Assembly (NCBI RefSeq): GCF_007896895.1
Contig: NZ_VOGW01000034.1
Coordinates: 1-57,590 of the forward strand
Length of the DNA: 57,590 bases
Origin: Streptomyces misionensis
Lineage (GTDB): Bacteria > Actinomycetota > Actinomycetes > Streptomycetales > Streptomycetaceae
Direction: 5' to 3'
This document shows, piece after piece, positions 49,347 through 57,590 of this stretch (positions are counted from its first letter, which is position 1; each line of letters opens with the position of its first letter). The notes below the pieces were generated by a model. That model saw only the letters and a program-made list of their open reading frames with translations, did no database searches and had not been told where the DNA came from. The position numbers and the translations under genes are program-made.

Positions 49347-50312
49347 CTACCCGACCCGGAGGTCGATGACGACCTTGCCCTGTACGTGCCGTCCGGCTTG
49401 GAACTCCGCCGCACGGCGGATCTGCTCGATCGGGAAGCTCCCCGCGAGAGGCACCCGCAGCCGGCCCGCGGCGACCAGGCGGGCGATCTCCTCCAGGGCT
49501 CCGGGGGCCGCGTTCGCGCCGTTGCCCGCTGCCACCCCCTCGACCTGCGCGGCGATGGTGCAGACGCGGCTGTCCGGGACGCCGAGTTCCCTCGCGACGT
49601 GCACTGTCTCGGTCCCGTGCAGGTCGAGGGCGGCGGTGATGCCGCCGGGAGCGAGGGCTCGGACCCGGTCGGCCAGGCCGTCGCCGTAGGCGACCGGTTC
49701 GGCTCCGAGGCTGCGCAGGTGGTCGGCCGATGTCGCCGATCCCGTCCCGATCACGCGCGCTCCCGCGATCCGCGCCAGCTGGACGGCGAACACCCCGACC
49801 CCGCCCCCGGCGCCGCCGATCAGCACGGTGTCGTCCGGGCCGGGGTCGATCGCGGCGAGGGCGGCGGATGCCGTGCGGCCGGCGATCGTGAGGGTGGCGG
49901 CGGTGCGGTCGTCGACGCCGTCGGGGGTGTGGTGGGCCTCGTTCGCCGCGATCCCTCCGGCCGGGTCGACCACCACGAAGTCGGCGACCGCGCGGGACAG
50001 GGCTCCCCCGAACACCCGGTCGCCGGGCGCGAAGCCGCTCACCCCGTCACCGACCTGGTCGACCACTCCTGCGTAGTCGGTCCCGAACCCGGCAGGCAGG
50101 GCCAGGCCGAACCTGGCGGCGGTGTCCGCGTCGGCGGTCATGATCCAGTCCATCGGGTTCAGGCCGGCCGCGGTGACCCGCACGCGGATCTGCCCCGGGC
50201 CGGCCTGCGGCGCGGCGACCTCGCGGACGACCAGGACGTCCGGGCCGCCGAACGAATCGAGGCGAACCGCCCTGCTGCCGCCCGCGCCTGGTTGCCTGCT
50301 CCGTGCCTGCAT
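49347..50312 (-). CDS. Zinc-free MDR-type NADP-dependent oxidoreductase (quinone reductase-like)
   Basis: 321 residues from ATG 50312, with AAGGAG 10 bases upstream. GroES-like N-terminal part: RVRVTAAGLNPMDWIM and FGTDYAGVVDQVGDGVSGFAPGDRVFG. The Rossmann part has DDTVLIGGAGGGVGVFAVQLARIAGARVIGTG. No zinc Cys/His sets, so it belongs to the quinone oxidoreductase branch. It is divergent from a TetR gene, with a palindrome in the 50-base gap, and is the likely target of that repressor. Confidence 0.92.
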   Translation of the reverse strand: MQARSRQPGAGGSRAVRLDSFGGPDVLVVREVAAPQAGPGQIRVRVTAAGLNPMDWIMTADADTAARFGLALPAGFGTDYAGVVDQVGDGVSGFAPGDRVFGGALSRAVADFVVVDPAGGIAANEAHHTPDGVDDRTAATLTIAGRTASAALAAIDPGPDDTVLIGGAGGGVGVFAVQLARIAGARVIGTGSATSADHLRSLGAEPVAYGDGLADRVRALAPGGITAALDLHGTETVHVARELGVPDSRVCTIAAQVEGVAAGNGANAAPGALEEIARLVAAGRLRVPLAGSFPIEQIRRAAEFQAGRHVQGKVVIDLRVG

Positions 50313-50340
50313 GGGCGCCCGTCTCCTTTGCCGTACGACG

Positions 50341-50360
50341 AAACGGACTATGCTCCGTTT
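50341..50360. promoter_or_regulatory. TetR operator 1, over the -10 box
   Basis: AAACGGA-CTATGC-TCCGTTT is a 7-6-7 inverted repeat. TATGCT (50349-50354), the likely -10 of the tetR gene, lies inside it and ends 8 bases before ATG 50363. Confidence 0.75.
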
Positions 50361-50362
50361 AC

Positions 50363-51007
50363 ATGAACGACCGTAGCACAAACGGAGCGCGCTCCGTTTC
50401 CGATGGGGCGGGCGTCCGCCCGCCACGGGCGGACGCGGTCCGCAACCGCGAGCAGCTCCTCGCCGTGGCCACCCGCGTCTTCATGGCGGCCGACGCCGAG
50501 CCGTCGATGCGCGTGATCGCCCGCGAGGCAGGGGTCGGTATCGCCACTCTCTACCGGCACTTTCCGACCCGGGAGTCGCTCGTCGACGCGGTCTACCAGG
50601 ACCAGGTCGTCCGTCTGACGACGGGCGCCCGCGAACTGCTCGGCCAGCTACCCCCACCTGCGGCGATGCGGCACTGGATGGACTCGTTCGGGGACTGGAT
50701 CGCCACCAAGAACGGCATGCTCGACACGCTGCTCGCGATGATCGAATCGGGTGAGATCACCCATGCGCGGACCCGGACCGAGCTGCTGACGGCCATCGAC
50801 ACGATCCTCGACGCGGGCCGCGCGACCGGGGAACTGCGCGCCGACGTGACCGCGGATGACGTCGCCGCCTCGCTGATCGGCATCTTCACCGTGTTCCCCC
50901 CGCCCGGGCACGAGGCCAGGGCCGCCCGCTTGCTCGACCTCCTGATGGACGGCCTGCGGTCCCAGGGCCGTCTGGGCCCCCAGGAAGCGCAGGACGTCGC
51001 TTCCTGA
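50363..51007 (+). CDS. TetR family transcriptional repressor
   Basis: 214 residues from ATG 50363, the only usable start before the HTH. HTH: RNREQLLAVATRVFMAADAEPSMRVIAREAGVGIATLYRHFPTRESLVDAVY. C-terminal ligand domain about residues 75-210 (TetR_C33-like). A TATGCT box ends 8 bases before the start. Two 7-6-7 palindromes with identical arms lie at 50341-50360 (promoter) and 50380-50399 (inside codons 6-13), so it should repress itself and the divergent oxidoreductase. Confidence 0.92.
   Translation: MNDRSTNGARSVSDGAGVRPPRADAVRNREQLLAVATRVFMAADAEPSMRVIAREAGVGIATLYRHFPTRESLVDAVYQDQVVRLTTGARELLGQLPPPAAMRHWMDSFGDWIATKNGMLDTLLAMIESGEITHARTRTELLTAIDTILDAGRATGELRADVTADDVAASLIGIFTVFPPPGHEARAARLLDLLMDGLRSQGRLGPQEAQDVAS
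50380..50399. promoter_or_regulatory. TetR operator 2, inside the tetR coding region
   Basis: AAACGGA-GCGCGC-TCCGTTT is a perfect 20-base palindrome with the same arms as operator 1, whose centre is 39 bases away. It lies in the first codons of the regulator gene. Confidence 0.72.
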
Positions 51008-51194
51008 ATATGTCGCAAGGGGGCCGGCCTGTGCCCTTCGTGGCCGCGACCCCGCCCTGATCCACCCCACCACCTCTGCTGCCTTCCCCGTCCGGTCCGG
51101 CCCCCGCCCGGTGTACGGCGCCCTCGCCCACGGCCGCTGGAGCGCGTCGGCCCCTGCCTCCGTGGGCGGTAGTCCCTCGCGGCAGGGCCGCGCC

Positions 51195-52504
51195 TCAGGA
51201 CCGCAGCGCGTCGACCGGCTCCATGCGGGCGGCCCGCAGGGACGGGTAGAGCCCGGCCAGAAGGCCGACGAGCGCACCGGCGACCGGGGCGCCGAAAGCG
51301 AGCCGGACGTCCAGGACCGGGGTCCAGTCCCGGACGGCGGAGACGGCCACCACCACGACCAGACCCAGGGCCGCACCGACGACGCCCCCGAGGAGGCCGA
51401 TCGTCGTCGACTCCAGCAGGAACTGGCCGGCGACCTGGCGCCGCGAGGCACCGAGGGCGCGGCGCAGCCCGATCTCGCCGATCCGCTCGATGACCGTCAC
51501 CAGCGTCACATTGGCGATGCCGATGGCCCCGACCACCAGCGAGACCAGTCCGAGGACCAGGAACAGCCCGTTGACGTCGCCCTGCACCCCCTTGCGCGCG
51601 TCGGCCGGATCGGGCGGCGCCATGACGGCGAGGGCGTCGTCGGCGCCGGGGGCCAGCGCGATCGGCGCCTGGTGGGCCACCTGGTCCGCTGCGCCGAGCG
51701 CGGTGTTGATCAGCACCCGGGTCACCGTTCCCAGGCCCAGCCGGTCCGCTGCCGTCGTGGGCGGCAGGATCACCGCGGTGGCGAGCCGCTGTTCCCGTTC
51801 GGCCCCGCCGAGGACGCCGATCACGGTGTAGGCCTGCCCCTTCAGGAAGACCGCGGGCGAGTCCTCGACCGAGCCGATGCCGAGCAGCCGCGCGGCCTGG
51901 TCGCCGACCACCGCCACCCGCTCGTGCCGGGAGACGTCCCCGTCGTCGAAGAACCGCCCGGCGGTCATCCTGCCCCGGACCGCCGCGGGCAGCGTCGGGG
52001 ACGCCGCGACGACCGCCATGGTCTGGCCGGTGACCTCGCCGGGGGCCACCACGTCGTTCGCCCGTACCTGGACGCTCGCGGTCTCCTGGGAGTCGGCGAT
52101 CGCCGCCACGGACTCGACCCCGGCCAGCCGCGCGACCGCCCGGACACCCGACCAGTCCACGAGCGGGACGGGGTCGGCCGACGGCGGCGGCGGGGGCACC
52201 ACCACCGTGACCGAGGTGGCGCCGAGCGCGTCGAACCGGCCGACGATCTGGTTGCCCGCGGTGGACGACACACCGATGGTGATGACCAGGGTGGTGATGC
52301 CCAGCACGGTGCCCAGGGTGGTCAGGGCGGAACGCAGCGGACGGGCGAGCACCCCCGCCAGCGCCTCCGTCCACAGGTCCCTGACGTCCATCCGGGGACG
52401 CTCGACGCCCCTGGCCCCGCCGCGACGCCGGGGCCGTGCGCGGCGACCGGTGCGCCGTCCGCCGGTGTTCACTTCTGCCGCCTCCGGGAGGCGCGCGGGG
52501 GCCC

Positions 52505-52508
<4 letters not shown>
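51195..52508 (-). CDS. MacB/FtsX-type ABC transporter permease
   Basis: 437 residues. ATG 52508 overlaps the ATPase stop in ATGA, which favours it over ATG 52391 (MDVRDLWTEAL). The first helix (LRSALTTLGTVLGITTLVITIG) is followed by a large extracytoplasmic MacB-like domain and three helices near the C-terminus, with the FtsX core 'RIGEIGLRRALGASRRQVAGQFLLESTTIGLLGGVVGAALG'. Such permeases work as mechanotransmitters moving peptides, antibiotics or lipids. Last gene of the export operon. Confidence 0.92.
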
Positions 52509-53316
<808 letters not shown>

Positions 53317-53320
<4 letters not shown>

Positions 53321-54714
53321 CGCCCGACCACCACCTGGTCGCCCGCCTTCAGGTCGTCGCCGGACGGTGTGACCTCCACCTGCCCGTCCGCCGTCAGGCC
53401 CGCCGTGACCGGGACGTCCACGGTCGTGCCGGCGTGCACGACCTGCACCCTGGCCCGTCCGTCGGCCGACGTGTGCAGCGCGGTGAGAGGCACCGTCAGC
53501 ACCTCGCCCTGCGACGCGCCCACCTCGATGGTCACCCGCACCGTGTCCCCGGCGTTCTTCGTCAGCCGGCCCGCTGGGACGGAGATCCGCACCGGTACCG
53601 GAGCCGCCCCGTCCCCGCTCCCGCCGCCCGACGTCTCCGATGACCCCGACCGGTCCTTGCCGTCCTGTGTGCCGTCCTTCGGCACGTCCTCGCGGAGCGC
53701 CGTCAGTCGGCCGGTCACCTCCGTGCCGTCGGTGGTCCGCACCCGCGCCGTCATGCCCGTGCGGAGCAGCCCGGCGTCACTGCCGGGCACCACGGCCCGC
53801 ACCACGACCTTGGAGCCGGTCACCGTGCCGATCGCCGCGGACGGTTGGTCACCGACCTTCACGGACACCTTGTCCCACCGGGCCGGCAGCTTCGGCAGGA
53901 AGACCACCTCGCCCGCCGGGATCTTCGTTCCGTATCCGGCCTGGAAGGCGGCGAGCGCCGCGTTGGCCGCATCCAGCTGCTGCTGTGCCGCCTTGAGCCG
54001 GAGCCTTTGCCCGTCCCCACCGGTGCCGGAGCCCTTGGACTCGCCGTCCCGGGCGTCGAGGAGGCCCTGCTGGGCGGTGGTCACCGCCGTTTCGAGGGTG
54101 GCGAGCTGCTGCTTGTCGGCGCTGTCGGGCTCCTGCGCGCCATAGCCCCTGCTCCGGTACCAGCGGCTCACCGCCGCGGCGTCCGACTGCCCGTACGTCC
54201 CGTCGACGGCCCCGGGGTCGAACCCCAGCCGGGCCAGGGCCTGTTCGAGTTGCCTGACGTCGTCCCCGGACGTGCCCGGACCCAGCGTGCGGTACATCGG
54301 GACGGCGCCCCGCAGCACCAGCACCGGCCGGCCGCTCACCTGCATCAGCACATCACCCTCCGTCACCTCCGCCCCGGCGACCGGCGCCCTGGTGACCCGC
54401 TGGACGACGGCATCACCGGCCGCGGGCCCCCCGGAGCCGGAATCCGGGGCGCCGACGGGTCCGGCCAAGGACACACTCTGCGGCGAGTCGAACTCCACCG
54501 TGCCCTGGGCGACCACGCGCGCGGTCAGGGACCGCCGGGTGACCGCGACGGTGACCGGCCCGGCCTTCGGCGGCCGGTGCGCGGCTGCGGCGTCCGCCGG
54601 CGACCGCATCTGCGAACCGGCGAACCAGCCGCCCGCCCCGACCAGCGCCACTGCCGCGACGATGAGCGCCAGTTGCCGGGGACGGCTGGCCGCCCGAGCG
54701 GGGCGCCGCGTCAC
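53317..54714 (-). CDS. HlyD/MacA-like adaptor with peptidoglycan-binding domain
   Basis: 465 residues from GTG 54714, which overlaps the lipoprotein stop in GTGA. An N-terminal membrane anchor (ALIVAAVALVGAGGWFAG) precedes a barrel-type region, then a PG_binding_1 domain (MYRTLGPGTSGDDVRQLEQALARLGFDPGAVDGTYGQSDAAAVSRWY), then a helical hairpin (LATLETAVTTAQQGLLDA; LKAAQQQLDAANAALAAFQAGYG) and the membrane-proximal beta domains. This is the Gram-positive counterpart of MacA, probably tying the pump to the wall. Confidence 0.9.
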
Positions 54715-55649
54715 CCGGCACCTCCGCCGCTGGCCGGGGCCTTCATGAACTTCGGGAAGTAGGCGGCCCGGAACTTCCTGCCGCACTCCAGGTCCGTGAG
54801 CGCCAGGTCGACGTCCTTGGCGAGGCGGGGCATGGCCTCCTCCTTGCTCAGGGTCTTCGCCTGCTTCCCGTCGGGGCCCACCGCGGCGGGCCCGGCAGCG
54901 GGGCCGGCGGACGCCATCGCCCCCAGCTTGACCATCTCCCCGATGCCGGTCGGCTGTGTGGTCGTGACGGGGATGCCGTGGTCCTTGAGACAGGTGGCGT
55001 ACGACTGCGCCAGGGCGATCAGCCGCGGATCACCGTTGAGCGCCTGGGCGTTGGCCTGGTTCTGTTCGGCGGTGGTGACGCTTCGCTCCTGGGCGGACGC
55101 GGAGCCGTAGACCTGTCTGTCGGCCTCCCCGGAGCAGCCGGTCCACTCCTTCCTCCCGGTCTTCGGGTCCGGTGGGCCGCCCAGCGCCTTGTCGTAGGCG
55201 GCCTTCTGCCCGGGTGTGAGGGTGGCGACGTAGTCCGCGTTGGGCGAGGAGCCGTTCGAGGTCTCCCGGAACGCCGCGCTGCCCGGCGCCTTCGGATCGT
55301 CGGGGTAGACGGCGGCCGCGTAGATGCCGAAGCCGTACTTCTGGCGGTACTTCTTCGTCAGGTCGTAGTCCGCCCCGTCGGTGGCCCAGGAGGCAGCCGG
55401 GTCCTCGGGGGCGACGGGCGTGTAGGTGAACCCCTGCTTCTTCATGCAGACCGCGAGCGCGTTCTCCAGCAGGTACCGCTTCTTGAGGTCCGGTCCGGCG
55501 TCCGGGGGAACGTCGAGCTGTCCCCGCGCTCCGGCCGGGTCCTTCGCGCCGCCCGCCGCGTGCGACGCCGTCTCGGCGCCGCACGCCGCCAGCAGCGGCA
55601 GCAGACTCACGGCCACGGCCAGATTCCGAACCGTGCGGGATGCAGACAT
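54711..55649 (-). CDS. Lipoprotein of a MacAB-like export operon
   Basis: 312 residues from ATG 55649. Lipobox LAAC with Cys near residue 23 (SLLPLLAACGAETAS). Four later Cys in segments such as ENALAVCMKKQGFTY, EWTGCSGEAD, SYATCLKDHGIPV and DLECGRKF could form two disulfides. The 'C-x(3)-G-F' and 'C-x(2)-H-G' segments look like an internal repeat. No enzymatic motif. First gene of the operon, coupled to the adaptor by a 4-base overlap, so it may be a substrate-binding or wall-side component of the pump. Confidence 0.85.
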   Translation of the reverse strand: MSASRTVRNLAVAVSLLPLLAACGAETASHAAGGAKDPAGARGQLDVPPDAGPDLKKRYLLENALAVCMKKQGFTYTPVAPEDPAASWATDGADYDLTKKYRQKYGFGIYAAAVYPDDPKAPGSAAFRETSNGSSPNADYVATLTPGQKAAYDKALGGPPDPKTGRKEWTGCSGEADRQVYGSASAQERSVTTAEQNQANAQALNGDPRLIALAQSYATCLKDHGIPVTTTQPTGIGEMVKLGAMASAGPAAGPAAVGPDGKQAKTLSKEEAMPRLAKDVDLALTDLECGRKFRAAYFPKFMKAPASGGGAG

Positions 55650-55965
55650 GCTTGTCCAATCGATCGGGTGAGGGGGTTTCGCCGGCCTGTCGGGCACGGG
55701 GCGGCCGGCACCGACGGAAGCGTGGCGGCCACGGGTGATCACCCCTGGCCCGGACCATGACCGCTCTGTAACAGCGGTTCACGGCAGCGGTTCACGGCAG
55801 CGGCTCACGGCAGCGGTTCACGGCGCCTTCGGCCCGGAGACGAAGGTGCCGTTCCTGTCGTGGGGCCAGGCGTCGGCGACGCGTCCGTGCAGGTGGATGC
55901 CCGCCCGGCACAGGTCACCGCCCGTACCAACCGGCTGTGCGACGGGGTGGCAGATGATGGCGTGC
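55650..55965. other. Regulatory stretch between export operon and XRE regulator
   Basis: 316 bases without a gene, separating two divergent units. It contains four 13-base tandem repeats (55773-55824) and CCGCT-CTGTAAC-AGCGG (55761-55777), whose right arm runs into the first repeat. A GATGAT box ends 7 bases before ATG 55966. Confidence 0.6.
55773..55824. repeat. Four tandem 13-base repeats
   Basis: AGCGGTTCACGGC occurs four times head to tail (55773, 55786, 55799, 55812); the third copy has C for T at position 6. The unit contains GTTCAC, as in PHO boxes, but the period is 13 instead of 11. It lies about 125 bases upstream of the lipoprotein gene and 142 upstream of the XRE gene. Confidence 0.85.
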
Positions 55966-56790
55966 ATGAATCAACTCGGTGACGCGTTGCGGGCGTGGCG
56001 GGATCGGCTGGATCCCGCGCAGGTGGGGTTGGCGCACGGGGCGTCCCGTCGGGTTCCTGGTCTGCGGCGCGCGGAGCTCGCCCTGCTGGCCGGCATCTCG
56101 GTCGAGTACGTGGTCCGGCTCGAACAGGGACGGGTGCAGACGCCCTCGGCGCAGGTGTGCTCGGCGCTGGCCCGCGCCCTGCAACTGTCCGACGACGAGC
56201 AGGCCCACCTGTTGCGGATGGCCGGCCACGTCGCGGACCCCCGCCGGGTCCCGCGCGTGGACCCGGCGAACCTGTACCGGATCACGGACCAGCTCGCCGC
56301 CAATCCGTTGGCGCTCTACGACGCCACTTGGCAGTTGCTCTACTGGAATCCGCTGTTCGCGTCCACATTCGGTGAGCGCGCCGTCAGTGAGTCGAATGAG
56401 CGCAACGTCCTGGTGTGGGTGTTCCTGGGTGAGCTGCCGCGGCAGACGGCGTCCGAGCGGGCGGCGTTCGAGGAGTCGCTCATCGCCGACCTGCGCGCGA
56501 CGACCAGCCGGTACCCCGACGACCCCGACCTGCCGGCGCTGATCGCGAGGCTGAGCCGCAGCCCGCGGTTCTGTGAGCTGTGGAGCCGCCGGTCGGTGGG
56601 CGGGCACGAGAGTGCGCGCAAGTACGCCGAACACCCCGAGGTCGGAGACATCGCCCTGATCTCCGATGTGCTGACCACCCAGGGCGATCTCCGGCTCGTG
56701 GTGTACACACCGCAGCCGGGAACCGACGCCCGCGGCAAACTCGATCTGCTCACCGCCATCGGCGCCCAGAAGATGTCCCTTCAGCGGTGA
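55966..56790 (+). CDS. XRE family regulator with MmyB-like ligand domain
   Basis: 274 residues from ATG 55966 (MNQLGDALRAWRDRLDPAQVGL); ATG 55957, three codons upstream (ATGGCGTGC before it), is an alternative. HTH: PGLRRAELALLAGISVEYVVRLEQGRVQTPSAQVCSALARALQLSDDEQAHLLRMAG. The PAS-like MmyB domain follows from about residue 105 (LALYDATWQLLYWNPLFASTFGE ... RNVLVWVFL). Such regulators are nearly always next to an SDR oxidoreductase, as here, and control it. Confidence 0.92.
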   Translation: MNQLGDALRAWRDRLDPAQVGLAHGASRRVPGLRRAELALLAGISVEYVVRLEQGRVQTPSAQVCSALARALQLSDDEQAHLLRMAGHVADPRRVPRVDPANLYRITDQLAANPLALYDATWQLLYWNPLFASTFGERAVSESNERNVLVWVFLGELPRQTASERAAFEESLIADLRATTSRYPDDPDLPALIARLSRSPRFCELWSRRSVGGHESARKYAEHPEVGDIALISDVLTTQGDLRLVVYTPQPGTDARGKLDLLTAIGAQKMSLQR

Positions 56791-56918
56791 GCGGCCCGCT
56801 TCTGTGGGTGGTACGCGCCGTACCAGGAAGTGCCGTGGCTCCCGAACGGGCTCCCGGGGCCGCAGCATCGACTCCGTGAACAGCGCACCAGGGTGCTGTT
56901 CGGAGCGGAGAATCCAGC

Positions 56919-57590
56919 ATGACCACCACGTTCATCACCGGAGCCAACAAGTCCCTCGGTCTGGAGACCGCCCGTCGTCTCGTCGAGGCCGGGCACACCG
57001 TTGTCGTCGGCGCCCGTGATCCCGAGCGCGGCCGGGCCGCGGCCGCGTCGCTGGGCGCCCGGTTAGTCCGGATCGACGTGACCGACGACGCCTCGGTCGA
57101 GGCCGCCGCGGCCGATGTCGCCGCGCACGAGGGGGCCATCGACGTCCTGATCAACAACGCCGGCGTCCTGGGCCGGGTCGGGCCCGTCGAGGAGTACACC
57201 GCGGCCGACATGAGCGCCGTGCTCGACGTGAACGTCGTCGGCGTCGTGCGCGTCACGCACGCCTTCCTGCCGCTGCTGCGCAAGTCGTCGCACCCTGTCA
57301 TCGTCAACGTGTCCAGCGGAATGGGTTCCTTCGGCCTGACCCAGGACCCGGACCGGGTCGAGTCGCAGTACTCCCTGCCCCTCTACGCCGCGTCGAAGGC
57401 AGCGGTCACCATGCTCACGACGCAGTACGCCAGGGAACTCGAGGACGTGAAGGTCAACGCCGCCGACCCCGGTCAGACCGCCACCGACTTCACCGGAGGC
57501 ATCGGACGCGGAGTCGCCGAGGGCGCCGAATCCATCGTGGCCCTCGCGACGATCGGCCCGAACGGCCCCACCGGACAGTTCATCGACCGC
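56919..57590 (+). CDS. SDR family oxidoreductase, 3' end beyond the window
   Basis: ATG 56919 has CGGAG 8 bases upstream. 224 codons are seen without a stop. Cofactor motif TFITGANKSLGLETARRL (TGxxxSLG form), NNAG in DVLINNAGVLG, catalytic Ser in VIVNVSSGMG and YxxxK in LYAASKAAVTML. Codon 49 is TTA (57063-57065), the only in-frame TTA noticed among genes of the window, so translation should need the bldA tRNA. Likely target of the XRE/MmyB regulator 128 bases upstream. Confidence 0.93.
   Translation, partial: MTTTFITGANKSLGLETARRLVEAGHTVVVGARDPERGRAAAASLGARLVRIDVTDDASVEAAAADVAAHEGAIDVLINNAGVLGRVGPVEEYTAADMSAVLDVNVVGVVRVTHAFLPLLRKSSHPVIVNVSSGMGSFGLTQDPDRVESQYSLPLYAASKAAVTMLTTQYARELEDVKVNAADPGQTATDFTGGIGRGVAEGAESIVALATIGPNGPTGQFIDR

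Overview
The window is high-GC actinobacterial chromosome and almost certainly Streptomyces. Codons strongly favour G or C in the third position. GTG starts are frequent, and many promoters place a TANNNT -10 box only 6-8 bases before the start codon. Typical Streptomyces regulatory sites also occur: a CebR palindrome, a DasR-like palindrome, a PHO box and xylanase inverted repeats. The content (Lnt, a divergent third EF-Tu, thiolase, PurB, PhoD, secreted glycoside hydrolases) fits an arm-proximal segment like the one carrying tuf3 and purB in S. coelicolor. That comparison is from memory and was not checked.

Layout. 1-5.2 kb: the edge of a lipoprotein gene, a DinB protein, a Gfo/Idh/MocA oxidoreductase whose 3' end overlaps a convergent apolipoprotein N-acyltransferase gene, an NTF2-like protein, a small leaderless gene and an HxlR regulator divergent from a thiolase. 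6.4-10.3 kb: a TVP38 membrane protein, a decayed lectin/adhesin pseudogene, a 33-codon leader ORF with overlapping stem-loops before the divergent EF-Tu gene, and a spermidine-synthase-like protein. 10.3-16.8 kb: a Gln/Pro-rich membrane-anchored protein, a hotdog thioesterase, a secreted GH10 xylanase with paired operators, a flippase-like protein, a DedA protein and two back-to-back left-handed beta-helix enzymes.

16.8-29.1 kb: an EamA transporter divergent from an XRE-cupin regulator, a YbaK protein, a CDF metal exporter divergent from an ArsR regulator, an APC permease, a CoA-binding protein, an unusual CysRS/MshC-like protein coupled to a SixA-type phosphatase, an IMPACT protein and the SbcD-SbcC nuclease pair. 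29.4-45.5 kb: an orphan Imm21-like protein, a cytochrome P450/reductase/ferredoxin operon, a DUF885 peptidase, an Lrp regulator divergent from a PLP lyase, a membrane ACT-GNAT fusion, a Tat-exported PhoD with a PHO box, a hydrolase, an ECF41 sigma factor divergent from an F420/NADP-type oxidoreductase, a GntR regulator with a DasR-like site in its promoter, and a ROK repressor without the ROK zinc motif.

45.5-57.6 kb: Mug glycosylase tightly packed behind PurB, a CebR-controlled GH6 cellulase, a quinone-oxidoreductase-like gene divergent from a TetR gene with twin palindromes, a four-gene translationally coupled lipoprotein/adaptor/ATPase/permease export operon, four 13-base tandem repeats, and an XRE (MmyB-like) regulator followed by an SDR gene that carries a TTA codon and runs off the window. 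No rRNA, tRNA, CRISPR array, insertion sequence or prophage was seen. Many genes are monocistronic or in pairs with a divergent local regulator, so the segment reads as a set of separate local regulons (polysaccharide use, phosphate, metal, redox, export) rather than one large cluster.
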